Source: Lacticaseibacillus thailandensis DSM 22698 = JCM 13996 (lineage in GTDB: Bacteria; Bacillota; Bacilli; Lactobacillales; Lactobacillaceae). From it: DNA of 64,000 bases. A model generated the notes under the pieces. It saw only the letters and a program-made list of their open reading frames with translations. It did not search any database and had not been told where the DNA came from. The stretch spans positions 659,795 to 723,794 of the forward strand of contig NZ_BBER01000001.1 in assembly GCF_001312865.1 (NCBI RefSeq). Reading direction: 5' to 3'. Shown one piece after another: positions 28,125 through 37,739 of this stretch (the stretch's first letter is position 1; each line of letters opens with the position of its first letter). The position numbers and the translations under genes were made by a program.

Positions 28125-29437
28125 TTAAGACCGATTTGCCTTCAGTGCATCCTCGTAGGCACGCTCGTATTTCTGCACGTCACCCGCGCCCATGAATACT
28201 AGCACCGCATCATGGAACTCTAACAGTGGCTGCATATTGTCCAACTGTAGCACCTTGCCGCCATCGATCTTAGCCGCTAGGTCCTCAGCACTAACACTAC
28301 CACTCTTTTCCCGTGCAGAACTAAAAATCGGCGTGATAAAGGCGTGGTCCGCGGTGCCCAAAATGTCCGCAAACTCGTCCAGGTACGCAATCGTCCGGCT
28401 AAAAGTGTGTGGCTGGAACACCGCCACGATCTCTTTGTCTGGGAATTTCTGCCGGGCAGCGTCCAACGTGGCCTTGATTTCACTTGGGTGGTGGGCATAA
28501 TCATCAATCACGGTCATGTCAGCTACATCAGTCTCGGAGAACCGCCGCTTGACCCCATCAAAGGTGGCCAATTCCCGTGCAATCAGACTAGCGGACAGGT
28601 GCTCCGTGTAGGCGACCGCCACAACCGCCAGCGAGTTCAAAACGGCATGCTCACCATACAGGGAGATCTTGAAGTGACCAATCAAATCGTCTTTGTGGTA
28701 CGCATCGAACTCGGATCCAGCCGGCCCGCGCTGCACGTTCCGGGCGATAAAGTCATCGGTATCTTTCAGCCCGTAGTAGTAGACCGGCACGTCGACGTCC
28801 AGGCGCCGTAGCCACTGGTCGTCACCCCAAGCAAAGATGGCCTTCTTCACCTGCTTACCCTCGGTTTCGAAGGCATCATACACATCCTCAATTCCAGTGT
28901 AGTAATCAGGGTGATCAAAATCGATGTTGGTCATGATCAGATAGTCAGGGTGGTACGCCAGGAAGTGACGCCGGTACTCGTCGGCTTCAAAAACGAAGAA
29001 CTTGGAATCCGGGACCCTTTGCCACTACCATCGCCAATCAGGTAACTGGTCTTGGCAATGCCGCCCAGTGTGTGGGCCAGCAGACCGGTCGTGCTGGTCT
29101 TCCCGTGCGCACCAGCCACCCCAATACTCGTGTAGTCATTCAGCAATTTACCCAGATACTCGTGGTACCGGTAGATGGGCAGTCCCAGCTCCTTGGCCCG
29201 CACTACTTCGGGGTGCTCGTCGGTAAAACTATTACCCAAGATGACCGTGTAGCCCGCCTTGAGGTTAGCCGGGTCAAACGGCAACATCTCGATGCCAGCA
29301 TCCGCCAGTCCTTTCTGGGTGAAAGTGTACTGCGTGATGTCACTACCCAGCACTTGGTGACCCAAATCATGCAAAATCAACGCTAATGAGCTCATACCCG
29401 AGCCCTTGATACCAATAAAGTAATCTGTTTCAGTCAT
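28125..29437 (-). CDS. murC: UDP-N-acetylmuramate--L-alanine ligase (frameshifted)
   Basis: Adds L-alanine to UDP-MurNAc in wall precursor synthesis. The N-terminal Rossmann segment [16 protein letters not shown], the ATP-binding loop [19 protein letters not shown] and the C-terminal [15 protein letters not shown] are present. The frame breaks near 29015, where a run of four G seems reduced to three; repaired it reads [20 protein letters not shown] and on into [12 protein letters not shown]. About 437 residues. Essential, so a real break is unlikely. Start at 29437 rather than an ATG nine codons upstream. Confidence 0.94.
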
Positions 29438-29519
29438 ACGCTCAATCTCTTTTCCATGTTCCACGCGGTGCGGCAGAACAATATGTAGTGTGTCGTGATT
29501 TCCATGACACTTTACCCTC

Positions 29520-29525
29520 TATAAT
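29520..29525 (+). promoter_or_regulatory. Consensus -10 box in the murC-pgi gap
   Basis: TATAAT pointing to the structured element at 29547-29684; no good -35 partner. On the opposite strand TATTAT/TATAGA in the same spot could serve murC, so direction is unsure. Confidence 0.35.
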
Positions 29526-29546
29526 AGCACACGCCACCCACTAGAA

Positions 29547-29684
29547 CGAGGCTTTGAAAACCAGCAATCACCCGCGGGCGTAAGGCAATATCCGCCCGAC
29601 CCCGCCACATCAAGCCATAGCTTGAACATGAACGTTACCCATGGCAAGGTGAGTAAAATTTACCGTGCGTTTTCAGGAGCCTCG
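29547..29684. ncRNA. Candidate multibranched structured RNA between murC and pgi
   Basis: The 29465-29848 gap has no gene. This 138-base part folds on paper as a junction: outer stem 29547-29553 with 29678-29684, second stem 29555-29561 with 29669-29675, third stem 29568-29572 with 29648-29652, and two inner hairpins (29575-29580 with 29593-29598; 29611-29615 with 29620-29624). A TATAAT box lies before it and a strong terminator after it on the plus strand. It does not match 6S, SRP, tmRNA or a riboswitch I know. It could equally be the murC leader on the minus strand. Confidence 0.45.
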
Positions 29685-29747
29685 GTTTAAAACCAACGCG
29701 TGTCATCAACGAATTTGTAACCATGGCGATGTCTCCACCTTGAAGGT

Positions 29748-29790
29748 CAAAAAGTGCCCGCCCAATCGAAATTGAGCGGACACTTTTTTT
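29748..29790. terminator. Bidirectional terminator between pgi and murC
   Basis: A sixteen-base imperfect stem (29751-29766 with 29771-29786) with T tracts on both strands. It ends pgi on the minus strand and would end any plus-strand RNA from 29530. Confidence 0.88.
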
Positions 29791-29848
29791 GACCAAACAC
29801 CAAGTCAATATCCATGCTGACTAGTGTCCCCAACCAAACTATACGTCA

Positions 29849-31189
29849 TTACAGGCGCTCGTTCAGTTCCTTAGTCTGTTCTTCATAGCCAGGACGACCC
29901 AACAGGGCAAACATGTTGGACTTGTAGGCTTCAACACCTGGCTGGTTGAATGGGTTAATCCCGTTCAGGTAACCAGATACGGCCACAGCAGCTTCAAAGA
30001 AGTAGATCAGGTAGCCCAACGTGTATTCATCCTGCTTCGGGATGGAGACAGTCATGACTGGCACACCACCATCGGTGTGGGCCAACACAACACCTTCGTA
30101 AGCCTTGCGGTTAACTTCAGCCATCGTCCGGCCTTCCAGGTACTTCAAGCCGTCAAGGTTATCAGCTTCAACCGGAATCTTGATGTCGCGCTTCGGCTGT
30201 TCAACCCAAACAACGGTCTCCATCAAGTTACGCCGGCCTTCCTGGATATACTGGCCCAAACTGTGGAGGTCAGTCGTGAAGTTCGCGGAAGATGGGTAGA
30301 TACCCTTCTGGTCCTTGCCCTCAGACTCACCCATCAGTTGCTTCCACCATTCGCCGAAGTACTGGAGGGTTGGTTCATAGTTTTCAAGTAATTCAGTCGT
30401 GTAGCCCTTACGGTACAAAATGTTCCGCAAAGCAGCATACTGGTATGCTTCATTGTCCTTGAGGTCGGCGCTGCTGTATGCTTCGCGACCATCAGCGGCA
30501 CCTTGCATCAGAGCATCAATGTCGTAACCAGCAACGGCAATTGGCAGCAAACCAACGGCGGACAGTACGGAGAAGCGACCACCCAAGTCATCAGGCACAA
30601 CGAATTCTTCGTAGCCTTCTGCATCGGATTCAGTCTTCAAAGCACCCTTAGCGCGGTCGGTCGTAGCGTAAATACGCTTAGCAGCTTCTTCCTTGCCGTA
30701 CTTGGCAATCAACTTAGCCTTCAATACATGGAAAGCGATGGAAGGTTCAGTCGTGGTACCGGACTTACTGATAATGTTCAGAGAGAAGTCACGGTCACCG
30801 ATGATGTCCAGCAGGTCAGCCAGGTAGGTTGAGCTGATGGAGTTACCAGCAAAGTAAACTTCTGGTAGCTTCCGGGCTGGGTCAGCGTTACGGAACGTGT
30901 GGCTCAGAAAGTCGACGGCTGCACGCGCACCCAAGTAAGAACCACCAATACCAATGGCAACAAAGACTTCGGAATCCTTTTGGACCTTAGCGGCAGCCTG
31001 TTTGATACGACTGAACTCGTCCTTGTCATACGCAACTGGCAGGTCCAAGAAACCACGGAAGTCGTTGCCCGCACCGGTACCCTCGCGCAGCTCTTTATCT
31101 GCGGCCGTGACCAATGCCTGCATTTCGGACAGTTCGTTGTCGTGCACGAACTTGCCCAGCTTCGATGAATCAAATGAAATATGAGCCAT
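29849..31189 (-). CDS. pgi: Glucose-6-phosphate isomerase
   Basis: Interconverts glucose-6-phosphate and fructose-6-phosphate. The signature [15 protein letters not shown], the phosphate loop [11 protein letters not shown] and the C-terminal [18 protein letters not shown] with catalytic residues are intact. 446 residues, typical of lactobacilli. AGGAGG precedes the ATG. Single-gene unit with a promoter at 31225-31253 and the bidirectional terminator behind it. Confidence 0.98.
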   Translation of the reverse strand: MAHISFDSSKLGKFVHDNELSEMQALVTAADKELREGTGAGNDFRGFLDLPVAYDKDEFSRIKQAAAKVQKDSEVFVAIGIGGSYLGARAAVDFLSHTFRNADPARKLPEVYFAGNSISSTYLADLLDIIGDRDFSLNIISKSGTTTEPSIAFHVLKAKLIAKYGKEEAAKRIYATTDRAKGALKTESDAEGYEEFVVPDDLGGRFSVLSAVGLLPIAVAGYDIDALMQGAADGREAYSSADLKDNEAYQYAALRNILYRKGYTTELLENYEPTLQYFGEWWKQLMGESEGKDQKGIYPSSANFTTDLHSLGQYIQEGRRNLMETVVWVEQPKRDIKIPVEADNLDGLKYLEGRTMAEVNRKAYEGVVLAHTDGGVPVMTVSIPKQDEYTLGYLIYFFEAAVAVSGYLNGINPFNQPGVEAYKSNMFALLGRPGYEEQTKELNERL

Positions 31190-31224
31190 GATAAATCCTC
31201 CTAATTTGTACTAAACCATCAATA

Positions 31225-31253
31225 ACTCTATCCGTAATATCCCTAAAATGCAA
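31225..31253 (-). promoter_or_regulatory. pgi: Promoter of pgi
   Basis: On the minus strand TTGCAT (31248-31253) and TAGAGT (31225-31230), 17 bases apart. Confidence 0.55.
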
Positions 31254-31274
31254 GGGCTCACAAACACGTTTGCC

Positions 31275-31306
31275 GCAAAAAAAACGTTGCCCGTCAGCAA
31301 CGTTTT
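31275..31306 (-). terminator. Terminator of the GRP-family transporter gene
   Basis: A ten-base perfect stem (31281-31290 with 31297-31306), followed on the minus strand by a T8 run. Confidence 0.9.
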
Positions 31307-31353
31307 AACTCCATAGCTTCTATAGTAATGCTTGAGTAATGCTTGCTGCCGTG

Positions 31354-32205
31354 CTAAGCCTTCATCACGCCTAACACCACCCCACCAAGAATAACGAGTA
31401 GGCTACCCACGGTGACGTAAACCATTTCTTTGCGCGTCTTCTCTTCGCCCAGCAGGAAAATGCCGCCAAACGTGGAAATAACGATGCCCATCTGTGACAT
31501 CGAGAAGGCGATGGCCAGACCAACTGACTTGGTCGCCATCAGCATGAATAAGTTACCGACACCCCACAGCAGACCCGTCGCAATGTTTTTGGCCGTTGCC
31601 CGAGTCACTACCTGGTGGCCAAAGGAGAGCACGATGGCACCCAACACCATCCCCACGGCCTGTGGCAGCACTACGGCCGCCGCATCCAGACCCGCGGCGG
31701 TGTACACCACCGTGTAGCCCGCGTAACCAATAGTAGAGATGATCAAACTCTGGATGCCTTTGCCCATGTGGTTGGGCACCGTTACCGCAACCTTCTCCTT
31801 ACGCGAGGTCAACGCCGCACCAATAACTAAAATACCAACGGCAATGATTCCTAGCGTCACGTCGCGACCACTACGCCATTCGTGGAACAACAGGGCCCCT
31901 GCCACAGCGTTGGCGACTAACTGCATACCGGTCGAAATGGGCACGGCCGTCGACACGCCCACTTGCTGCATAGAGCGGAACTGGAATCCTTGCCCTAGGG
32001 CCCACAGTAGACCCGAAATAATTCCGAACAGCCAGGTAGCCCCCGTAATGCTGGGCTGCATGAACAACCAGGTGCCGCAGCCAAAAACCAAGGCCCCAAC
32101 CGTCATCCCCAAAGTTTGTTGGTAGGCGTTGCCACCCAACTTGCCACTTACTAATCCAATTGATCCCCAGGCCAGCGCCGGGATCAGTGCGATAATAATT
32201 GCCAT
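31354..32205 (-). CDS. GRP-family sugar uptake protein (GlcU/RbsU type)
   Basis: A 283-residue membrane protein with ten helices of the glucose/ribose porter family in the drug/metabolite superfamily. Landmarks are MAIIIALIPALAWGSIGLVSGKLGG at the N-terminus (quoted in part by family), GFQFRSMQQVGVSTAVPIST and FSMSQMGIVISTFGGIFLLGE in the second half. Relatives take up glucose or ribose by proton symport; the sugar cannot be told here. Start at 32205 after AGAGGAA; the open frame upstream reaches 32403 but looks non-coding. The gap 32206-32499 shows no other gene. Confidence 0.85.
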   Translation of the reverse strand: MAIIIALIPALAWGSIGLVSGKLGGNAYQQTLGMTVGALVFGCGTWLFMQPSITGATWLFGIISGLLWALGQGFQFRSMQQVGVSTAVPISTGMQLVANAVAGALLFHEWRSGRDVTLGIIAVGILVIGAALTSRKEKVAVTVPNHMGKGIQSLIISTIGYAGYTVVYTAAGLDAAAVVLPQAVGMVLGAIVLSFGHQVVTRATAKNIATGLLWGVGNLFMLMATKSVGLAIAFSMSQMGIVISTFGGIFLLGEEKTRKEMVYVTVGSLLVILGGVVLGVMKA

Positions 32206-32499
32206 ACCGTATGATTCCTCTTTCTGCTTCGTTGTAGTGTGGTTGAATGTCGGGCCCCACCCCGACGTCCCGCTGACGGTCGTGGTGGGTGCCCAATGTT
32301 CACGGAACGCTCTGCGAATTGCCCGCGCTGCGACCCGAGTAAAAATACTATCGGAAAATGCGCTTTCATGCAAGCAGTAATTGGTGCCAAGTTGGGTAAA
32401 CATTTCTGTAAACTAATGAAACCTCACGTCGCCACTGGCCTTCTGCTCGTAAAATATTTTGAAACTCTCGTGTAACTCGTTGAGTGACAACTGCGGATA

Positions 32500-32538
32500 A
32501 TGAAAACGCTTGAATGTCAGCGATTTCTCTTGTACAAT
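32500..32538 (+). promoter_or_regulatory. lacD: Promoter with overlapping cre site before lacD
   Basis: TTGAAT (32510-32515) and TACAAT (32533-32538) are 17 bases apart. A catabolite-responsive element, ATGAAAACGCTTGAA (32500-32514), fits the CcpA consensus with one mismatch and overlaps the -35 box, which predicts repression by CcpA in rich sugar. Confidence 0.7.
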
Positions 32539-32587
32539 GGCCGTGTTACCAAATATTACACTTTTGGATTTCTGGAGGGTTTTGCAC

Positions 32588-33631
32588 ATGGCTAAAAAGG
32601 TTTTGACACGTGGTAAGTTCGACAAGATGCAGCAATTAGCCAACAAGGATGGCGTGATTGCTGCCCTGGCCATCGACCAGCGTGGTTCGATGAAGAAGAT
32701 GATGGCTGCCGCCGATGAAAAAGCCGGCAAGGAATACAGCCTGGACCAGATTTACGAGTTCAAGGAACTGGTTTCTTCCGAACTGACGAAGTACGCCTCA
32801 GCCATCTTGATTGATGAAGAACTTGGCTTCAAGGGTATGAAGAGCAAGGATCCTTCATCCGGACTGATTCTGTCCTACGAAAAGACCGGTTACGATGCTA
32901 ACACGGTTGGCCGCTTCCCAGAACTGTTGAAGGAAGAAAGCCTCACCCGGTTAAAGGCCAAGGGTGCCGATGCCGCTAAGGTCTTGGTTTACTACGACCC
33001 ACACGACAAGGACGAAATCAACGACGTTAAGAAGGCCTTCGTTGAGCGTCTGGCTAATGAAGCTAAGGGTGCGGACCTGCCATTCTTCCTGGAATTGGTT
33101 ACTTACACCGACTCCATTCCAGATGCTAAGAGTCGCGAATACGCTTTGGCTAAGCCACGGCTGGTACTCGACGCCATGAAGGAATTCACGCAGGACAAGT
33201 ACGGGGTAGATGTTATCAAGGCTGAAGTACCAGTCAACTGGGACTTTGTTGAGGGCCACACTGCTGATGGCGTTCAGGCTGCCTACACCGAAGAGGAAGC
33301 CGCTGGCTACTTCAAGGAAGCTAATGACATTGCCACGAAGCCATTCATTTACCTGTCTGCTGGTGTACCAACCAAGACGTTCCGTGAAGAACTCAACTTT
33401 GCTGGTGAATCTGGCACCAAGTTCTCCGGGATCCTCTGTGGCCGTGCAACTTGGCGCGACGGAATTCAGGTTTACGCCGACGGTGGCCGCGATGCGCTCA
33501 AGGAATGGTTGGACACGACTGGTAAGGGTAACGTTGAGGAACTCAACGCCATCCTCTCCAAGTACGCTACTCCTTGGTACGACGTTTACGGTGGCTTGGA
33601 CAACATCGAAGTCGTTGACCAGGCTAACTAA
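32588..33631 (+). CDS. lacD: Tagatose 1,6-diphosphate aldolase (LacD family)
   Basis: Class I aldolase that splits tagatose-1,6-bisphosphate, and often fructose-1,6-bisphosphate, to triose phosphates. LacD features are ALAIDQRGSMKKMM near residue 27, LIDEELGFKGM, the Schiff-base lysine in DVIKAEVPVNWDF near 205 and FSGILCGRATW. 347 residues. The start is the ATG at 32588 after CTGGAGG. It stands alone, outside a lac operon, with a cre-controlled promoter and a terminator. A role as general aldolase, or a regulatory role like streptococcal LacD.1, is possible but not shown. Confidence 0.92.
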   Translation: MAKKVLTRGKFDKMQQLANKDGVIAALAIDQRGSMKKMMAAADEKAGKEYSLDQIYEFKELVSSELTKYASAILIDEELGFKGMKSKDPSSGLILSYEKTGYDANTVGRFPELLKEESLTRLKAKGADAAKVLVYYDPHDKDEINDVKKAFVERLANEAKGADLPFFLELVTYTDSIPDAKSREYALAKPRLVLDAMKEFTQDKYGVDVIKAEVPVNWDFVEGHTADGVQAAYTEEEAAGYFKEANDIATKPFIYLSAGVPTKTFREELNFAGESGTKFSGILCGRATWRDGIQVYADGGRDALKEWLDTTGKGNVEELNAILSKYATPWYDVYGGLDNIEVVDQAN

Positions 33632-33647
33632 GCTCAACCTAATTAAC

Positions 33648-34319
33648 CTAGTAAACACAAACGTGGTGCTCGTTGTTGAGCACCACGTTTTTTTTTGTGT
33701 CATGATCGACCACATAGACCCCGACCAATGCGGTAAAGGCGTACCCGACCAACCCGCCAATAAAGTTAAAGATGACGTCATCAATATCGGCAATACCGGT
33801 GGCCAGTAAAAATTGCCAGCATTCAATCCCCAGTGACAAAAGCAAACTCAGGCAAGCGGTTCCCCATAGGCGGTGACCCCGGCGACCCAGGGCGGGCCAG
33901 AGTAGCCCCAACGGCATAAACCACAACACGTTGCCAAAGGTTTGGTAATAAAAATCAAGCCGCGTGGTCCCATTAAAGAGTTGCCAACTGCCCACCAAGG
34001 GACGCAGATTAATAACACTGGTATCCCGTCCCCAATCAGGATGCAGGTTCCACGGAAAGTAAATCTGCGCGCCGCGAAACACGGTGAGGGCCAGTAACAA
34101 AATTAAGTACACCACAAACAGTAGCAAGCCCACTTCGTGCCACCAACGCACACGTTGATGACGGCACACTAACCATATCGTCCTCACCACAACAAAAATC
34201 AAGGTGTAAAGGATAGTTTTATCGAGGCTATAGATAATTAGACGTATCAATGGCCAGTGGTTTACCGTTGCTGCCATGCGGCCAGCAATCCACGTGTAAA
34301 ATGGGCCTAAAAACAACAT
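33648..34319 (-). CDS. VanZ family membrane protein
   Basis: A 223-residue membrane protein with five to six helices. The VanZ pattern is seen in NLRPLVGS, FGNVLWFMPLGLLWPAL and LSLGIECWQFLLATGIADIDDVIFN (split by helices). VanZ proteins are linked to low-level teicoplanin tolerance, but most are uncharacterised. Start at 34319 after GGAGGT. The last 16 codons run through the lacD terminator, including an A9 run, so the real C-terminus is uncertain. Confidence 0.85.
   Translation of the reverse strand: MLFLGPFYTWIAGRMAATVNHWPLIRLIIYSLDKTILYTLIFVVVRTIWLVCRHQRVRWWHEVGLLLFVVYLILLLALTVFRGAQIYFPWNLHPDWGRDTSVINLRPLVGSWQLFNGTTRLDFYYQTFGNVLWFMPLGLLWPALGRRGHRLWGTACLSLLLSLGIECWQFLLATGIADIDDVIFNFIGGLVGYAFTALVGVYVVDHDTKKNVVLNNEHHVCVY
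33661..33696 (+). terminator. lacD: Terminator of lacD
   Basis: An eleven-base perfect stem (33661-33671 with 33678-33688) and a T9 run. It overlaps the 3' end of the convergent VanZ gene. Confidence 0.93.
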
Positions 34320-34475
34320 CGCGCTACCTCCAAGGCATATTTTAGCAGAAGTAGCCCCTGTCACTGGTTTAACTTATCTAATTATTGCGAAAAAGATAGT
34401 TATCGGCCCGCCGTTTGCCCCGGCTTTGCTACTCGGGGTAAAATAAGGACGATACTCTGAAAGGCGGTCGCAAAG

Positions 34476-36722
34476 TTGAAATCCAGGCTCAATCAATTAC
34501 GCTCTTCACGGTGGGGTTTCCTAACCTTGCTGGTACTACTACTGTGGGTAAAAACACTCGTCGCTTACTTCTTCGAGTTTAGCCTCGGAGCCAGCGACCC
34601 ACTGCAGTACTTTTTATTAATCATTAACCCTCTCGGGACCAGTATCCTCCTGATCAGTTTAGGGATGTACATTAAGTCTCCACGCCGCGCCTACACCACG
34701 GCCACACTGATTTACATATTGCTGGCAGTCCTGCTCATTGCGAACGTCTTGTACTACCGGGAGTTCTCAGACTTCATGACCATCAACACCATGTTGGGGT
34801 CCACCAAATCCGTCCAGGGGCTCTCTGCAGGCAGTCTCTCCCTCCAGCCACTGGACTTGATTTATTTTGGTGACTTCATTGTTGTAATTGGCGCATACCT
34901 CGTCTACGGTGTGGTCAATCTCTGGCGGTTCATCAACCACCAGCGACTGATCTGGCCCCACTTCGGGTTACACCTCGACCGGCGGCCCGTTGCCTACCAC
35001 CGCCCCACCGCTGCAACCGTGATTGGGCTGGCGCTATTTATGTTTACCATGGCGCTTAGTGAAGCCAACCGGCCCCAACTGCTCACGCGGACCTTTGACC
35101 GTACGTACATCGTTAAATATTTAGGCTTGGGACCATTCACTGTGTACGACGCCCTGAAAACCGTCCGCACCAACCAAGTACGCAGCAAGGCCGATAGTGC
35201 CAGCATGGACCAGATTTTGAGCTACACCAAGAGTCACTACGCCGCCCCCAATGCGAATTACTACGGGGTTGCTAAGGGCAAAAATCTCATTGTGATCCAC
35301 CTCGAAAGTTTCCAGGAGTTTTTGCTGGGCATGAAGATCGATGGACAAGAGGTGACCCCCTTCCTAAATTCGCTGGTGAAAGAAAACAACACCCTCAGTT
35401 TTGACAACTTCTTTAACCAGGTAGGACAGGGCAAAACGAGCGACGCCGAAAACCTGCTGGAAACGAGCACCTTTGGTTTGTCCACCGGCTCCCTTTTTGC
35501 CACACTGGGGACCGACAACACGTTCCAAGCCGCCCCAGCTATACTCAACCAGTCGGCGGGCTACACGACCGCGGTTCTACACGGCGGTTCCGGCTCGTTT
35601 TGGAACCGTGACAACACCTACAAGAGCCTGGGGTACAACTACTTTTTCTCCAACAACTATTTCTACCACAGCGCCAACATGAACACACAGTACGGAATCA
35701 AGGATAAATTGATGCTGGCAGAAAGTCCCAAGTACCTGGAACACCTGCAGCAACCTTTTTACGCCAAAATTATTACTACTAGTAACCACATCCCGTATAC
35801 CATCACCAGCGAGGACTCCGATTTCCCCGATGCCGGCACTGATGACACCACGGTCAACAACTACTTTAAGACCGCGCATTACCTCGACTCGGCTTTGAAA
35901 GAATTCTTTGCTTACCTCAAAAAGAGTGGTCTGTATGACAACTCGATCATCATGCTGTACGGGGATCATTATGGCTTGAGCAACGATCGGAACAAGACCG
36001 TGGCGCCGTTGCTGGGTAAAAATGCCAGCAACTGGACCGCCTACGACAACGCCCAGATGCAACGCGTACCCCTCATCATTAACATGAAGGGTCTGAAGGG
36101 GGGCGTGAACCATACGTACGGTGGTGAAGTGGACGTTCTGCCGACCATCCTCCATCTACTAGGAATTGACAGCCAAAAGTACGTGGAGTTTGGTCAGGAC
36201 CTGCTCTCACCGCAGCATCAACAACTAGTCGCCTTTCGCGACAACGACTTTGTCACGGAACGTTACACCGTCATCAACGGGAAGGTGTACGACAATAGTA
36301 CGGGCGCCGTGGCGGATAACCTCACGGCTACCACCAAGGCCCAGCTCAAGCAGGACCAGCACAAAGTGAATAAGGAGTTGCGCCTGTCTGACCGGCTGAA
36401 CCAGCAAAACTTGTTACGCTTCTACACACCGGCGGGCTTTACCCCCGTCAACTCCAAATCCACGGACTTTGACACCAGCCTGCAACAGGTCATTCAGATG
36501 GAGCAAAATAAGGGCTCAGCCACCACGTCGTTGTACACGCAAAACAATAACCAAAGTACCACCAATGATTACAAAACGGATGCCCCTGAGCTAGCTAATC
36601 ACCAAGATTACATTACTAAATTCCCGGCCAGCGTCCGTAAACAAACACGTGCTAGTGGCAGTAGTGTATCGTCCTCCAGTAGCAGCAGTAGTAGCCAAAA
36701 CTCAGTTCTGGAAGGCAAGTAA
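34476..36722 (+). CDS. ltaS: Lipoteichoic acid synthase family protein
   Basis: A 748-residue polyglycerolphosphate synthase type protein: five N-terminal helices (residues 14-205) and an extracellular sulfatase-like domain. The catalytic threonine and metal residues are in IVIHLESFQEF and GQGKTSDAENLLETS; later metal site in MLYGDHYGLSND. The tail is rich in Ser (SSVSSSSSSSSSQ), a spacer-like end. The start is a TTG at 34476, eight bases after AAAGGCGG. It builds the glycerol-phosphate chain on a glycolipid anchor. Relatives include LTA primases, so paralogue type is not certain. Confidence 0.9.
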   Translation: MKSRLNQLRSSRWGFLTLLVLLLWVKTLVAYFFEFSLGASDPLQYFLLIINPLGTSILLISLGMYIKSPRRAYTTATLIYILLAVLLIANVLYYREFSDFMTINTMLGSTKSVQGLSAGSLSLQPLDLIYFGDFIVVIGAYLVYGVVNLWRFINHQRLIWPHFGLHLDRRPVAYHRPTAATVIGLALFMFTMALSEANRPQLLTRTFDRTYIVKYLGLGPFTVYDALKTVRTNQVRSKADSASMDQILSYTKSHYAAPNANYYGVAKGKNLIVIHLESFQEFLLGMKIDGQEVTPFLNSLVKENNTLSFDNFFNQVGQGKTSDAENLLETSTFGLSTGSLFATLGTDNTFQAAPAILNQSAGYTTAVLHGGSGSFWNRDNTYKSLGYNYFFSNNYFYHSANMNTQYGIKDKLMLAESPKYLEHLQQPFYAKIITTSNHIPYTITSEDSDFPDAGTDDTTVNNYFKTAHYLDSALKEFFAYLKKSGLYDNSIIMLYGDHYGLSNDRNKTVAPLLGKNASNWTAYDNAQMQRVPLIINMKGLKGGVNHTYGGEVDVLPTILHLLGIDSQKYVEFGQDLLSPQHQQLVAFRDNDFVTERYTVINGKVYDNSTGAVADNLTATTKAQLKQDQHKVNKELRLSDRLNQQNLLRFYTPAGFTPVNSKSTDFDTSLQQVIQMEQNKGSATTSLYTQNNNQSTTNDYKTDAPELANHQDYITKFPASVRKQTRASGSSVSSSSSSSSSQNSVLEGK

Positions 36723-36785
36723 CAGCCAGCGACTGGTGCTACTACCATCCGCGCACCACCATTACCAGCAAACAACTTAATCAAC

Positions 36786-36842
36786 TACCAACATGGACCA
36801 GTAGCACTCCCCCATCGGGGCCGCCACTGGTCCATGTTGGTA
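36786..36842. repeat. Perfect 17-bp inverted repeat after ltaS
   Basis: Arms 36786-36802 and 36826-36842, with a small inner CCCC/GGGG hairpin, 63 bases after the ltaS stop. There is no T tract on either strand, so it may be a processing or weak termination site. The rest of the 36723-36974 gap shows only a TATAAT near 36950. Confidence 0.5.
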
Positions 36843-36974
36843 TACCCCAGTTATCCCCGGCTGACCCGCGGTTTGGCCGGGAGTCTGACTACCGGTATTC
36901 ACTAATGTGCACCCGTAAATTCATACATTGTTCAAAGTCGGCCCCTATAATGACAATTAAAGGGGTGATAGCCG

Positions 36975-37721
36975 GTGCGGTTCCTGGAACGAGTAATGAT
37001 GGGGTTAGCTTACCACCGTCAAATGAATATTATTATCGCGGTGCTAACGGCGGTTTACACCCTATTTGGTTTATTTTTACGGACTAGTGCCCAAACCAGC
37101 ACGGCCAACGCCACTAACTTTAGCCGGCGCCTGACCGAAATATCTGGTAGTGGTACCAGTAACGTCGCTAACACCGTCCAGCACGCCCACTTAACCCAGG
37201 CCAACTACTACGATATCGCGTTGCTATTGGTGACCATGATCTACCTCGTAGCGTTATTCTTCGTGGCCATGTGGTTCATTCACCGCCAAGAAACTGAAAT
37301 CGGCGCCTACCTGGGTGCGGGTAAGCGTAGCCTCGACGTGGCCAGTCAGTTCGCACTAGAAGGCGGCATTAGCGCCGCAGCGGGATTTAGCGTTGTAGCC
37401 GTGACCGTTAGCCTATTCAGCCAGACGCTGGGCCATTGGTGCAATAGCATCAATCAGTACTTCTTTGTGCACACAATCAACCGCGCACCAGGGGCGAACC
37501 ACCATGAGCTCATGATGGGCATCAAAACCATGATGACCAACCATATGACCGATTTCAATCCGCAGTCGTTACTGCGGGGTACTGGCAACCCGACCGCCCA
37601 GATGCCGACCGGCATCACCGGCTTTGCATTAGTTGGTGTGTACGCAATTGGGTCGGTGATTATCGTTAACCTACTCGTAACGGCAATCCAGGCCCATAAT
37701 GTGCGCCGTCAGCTTAACTAA
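36975..37721 (+). CDS. Short FtsX/MacB-like ABC permease
   Basis: A 248-residue membrane protein with four helices (about residues 17-36, 85-108, 132-151 and 214-236) and an extracellular loop after the first, the FtsX/MacB plan. After helix 2 comes the coupling segment HRQETEIGAYLGAGKRSLDVASQFALEG, quoted here in part, which in this superfamily contacts the ATPase. The start is a GTG at 36975 after GGGGTGA. It is followed 18 bases later by a protein that looks like an ABC ATPase without its motifs. Such permeases usually work in antimicrobial peptide export or sensing; here the role is unknown. Confidence 0.75.
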   Translation: MRFLERVMMGLAYHRQMNIIIAVLTAVYTLFGLFLRTSAQTSTANATNFSRRLTEISGSGTSNVANTVQHAHLTQANYYDIALLLVTMIYLVALFFVAMWFIHRQETEIGAYLGAGKRSLDVASQFALEGGISAAAGFSVVAVTVSLFSQTLGHWCNSINQYFFVHTINRAPGANHHELMMGIKTMMTNHMTDFNPQSLLRGTGNPTAQMPTGITGFALVGVYAIGSVIIVNLLVTAIQAHNVRRQLN

Positions 37722-37739
37722 CCTAAAGGGGGAAGCAAG

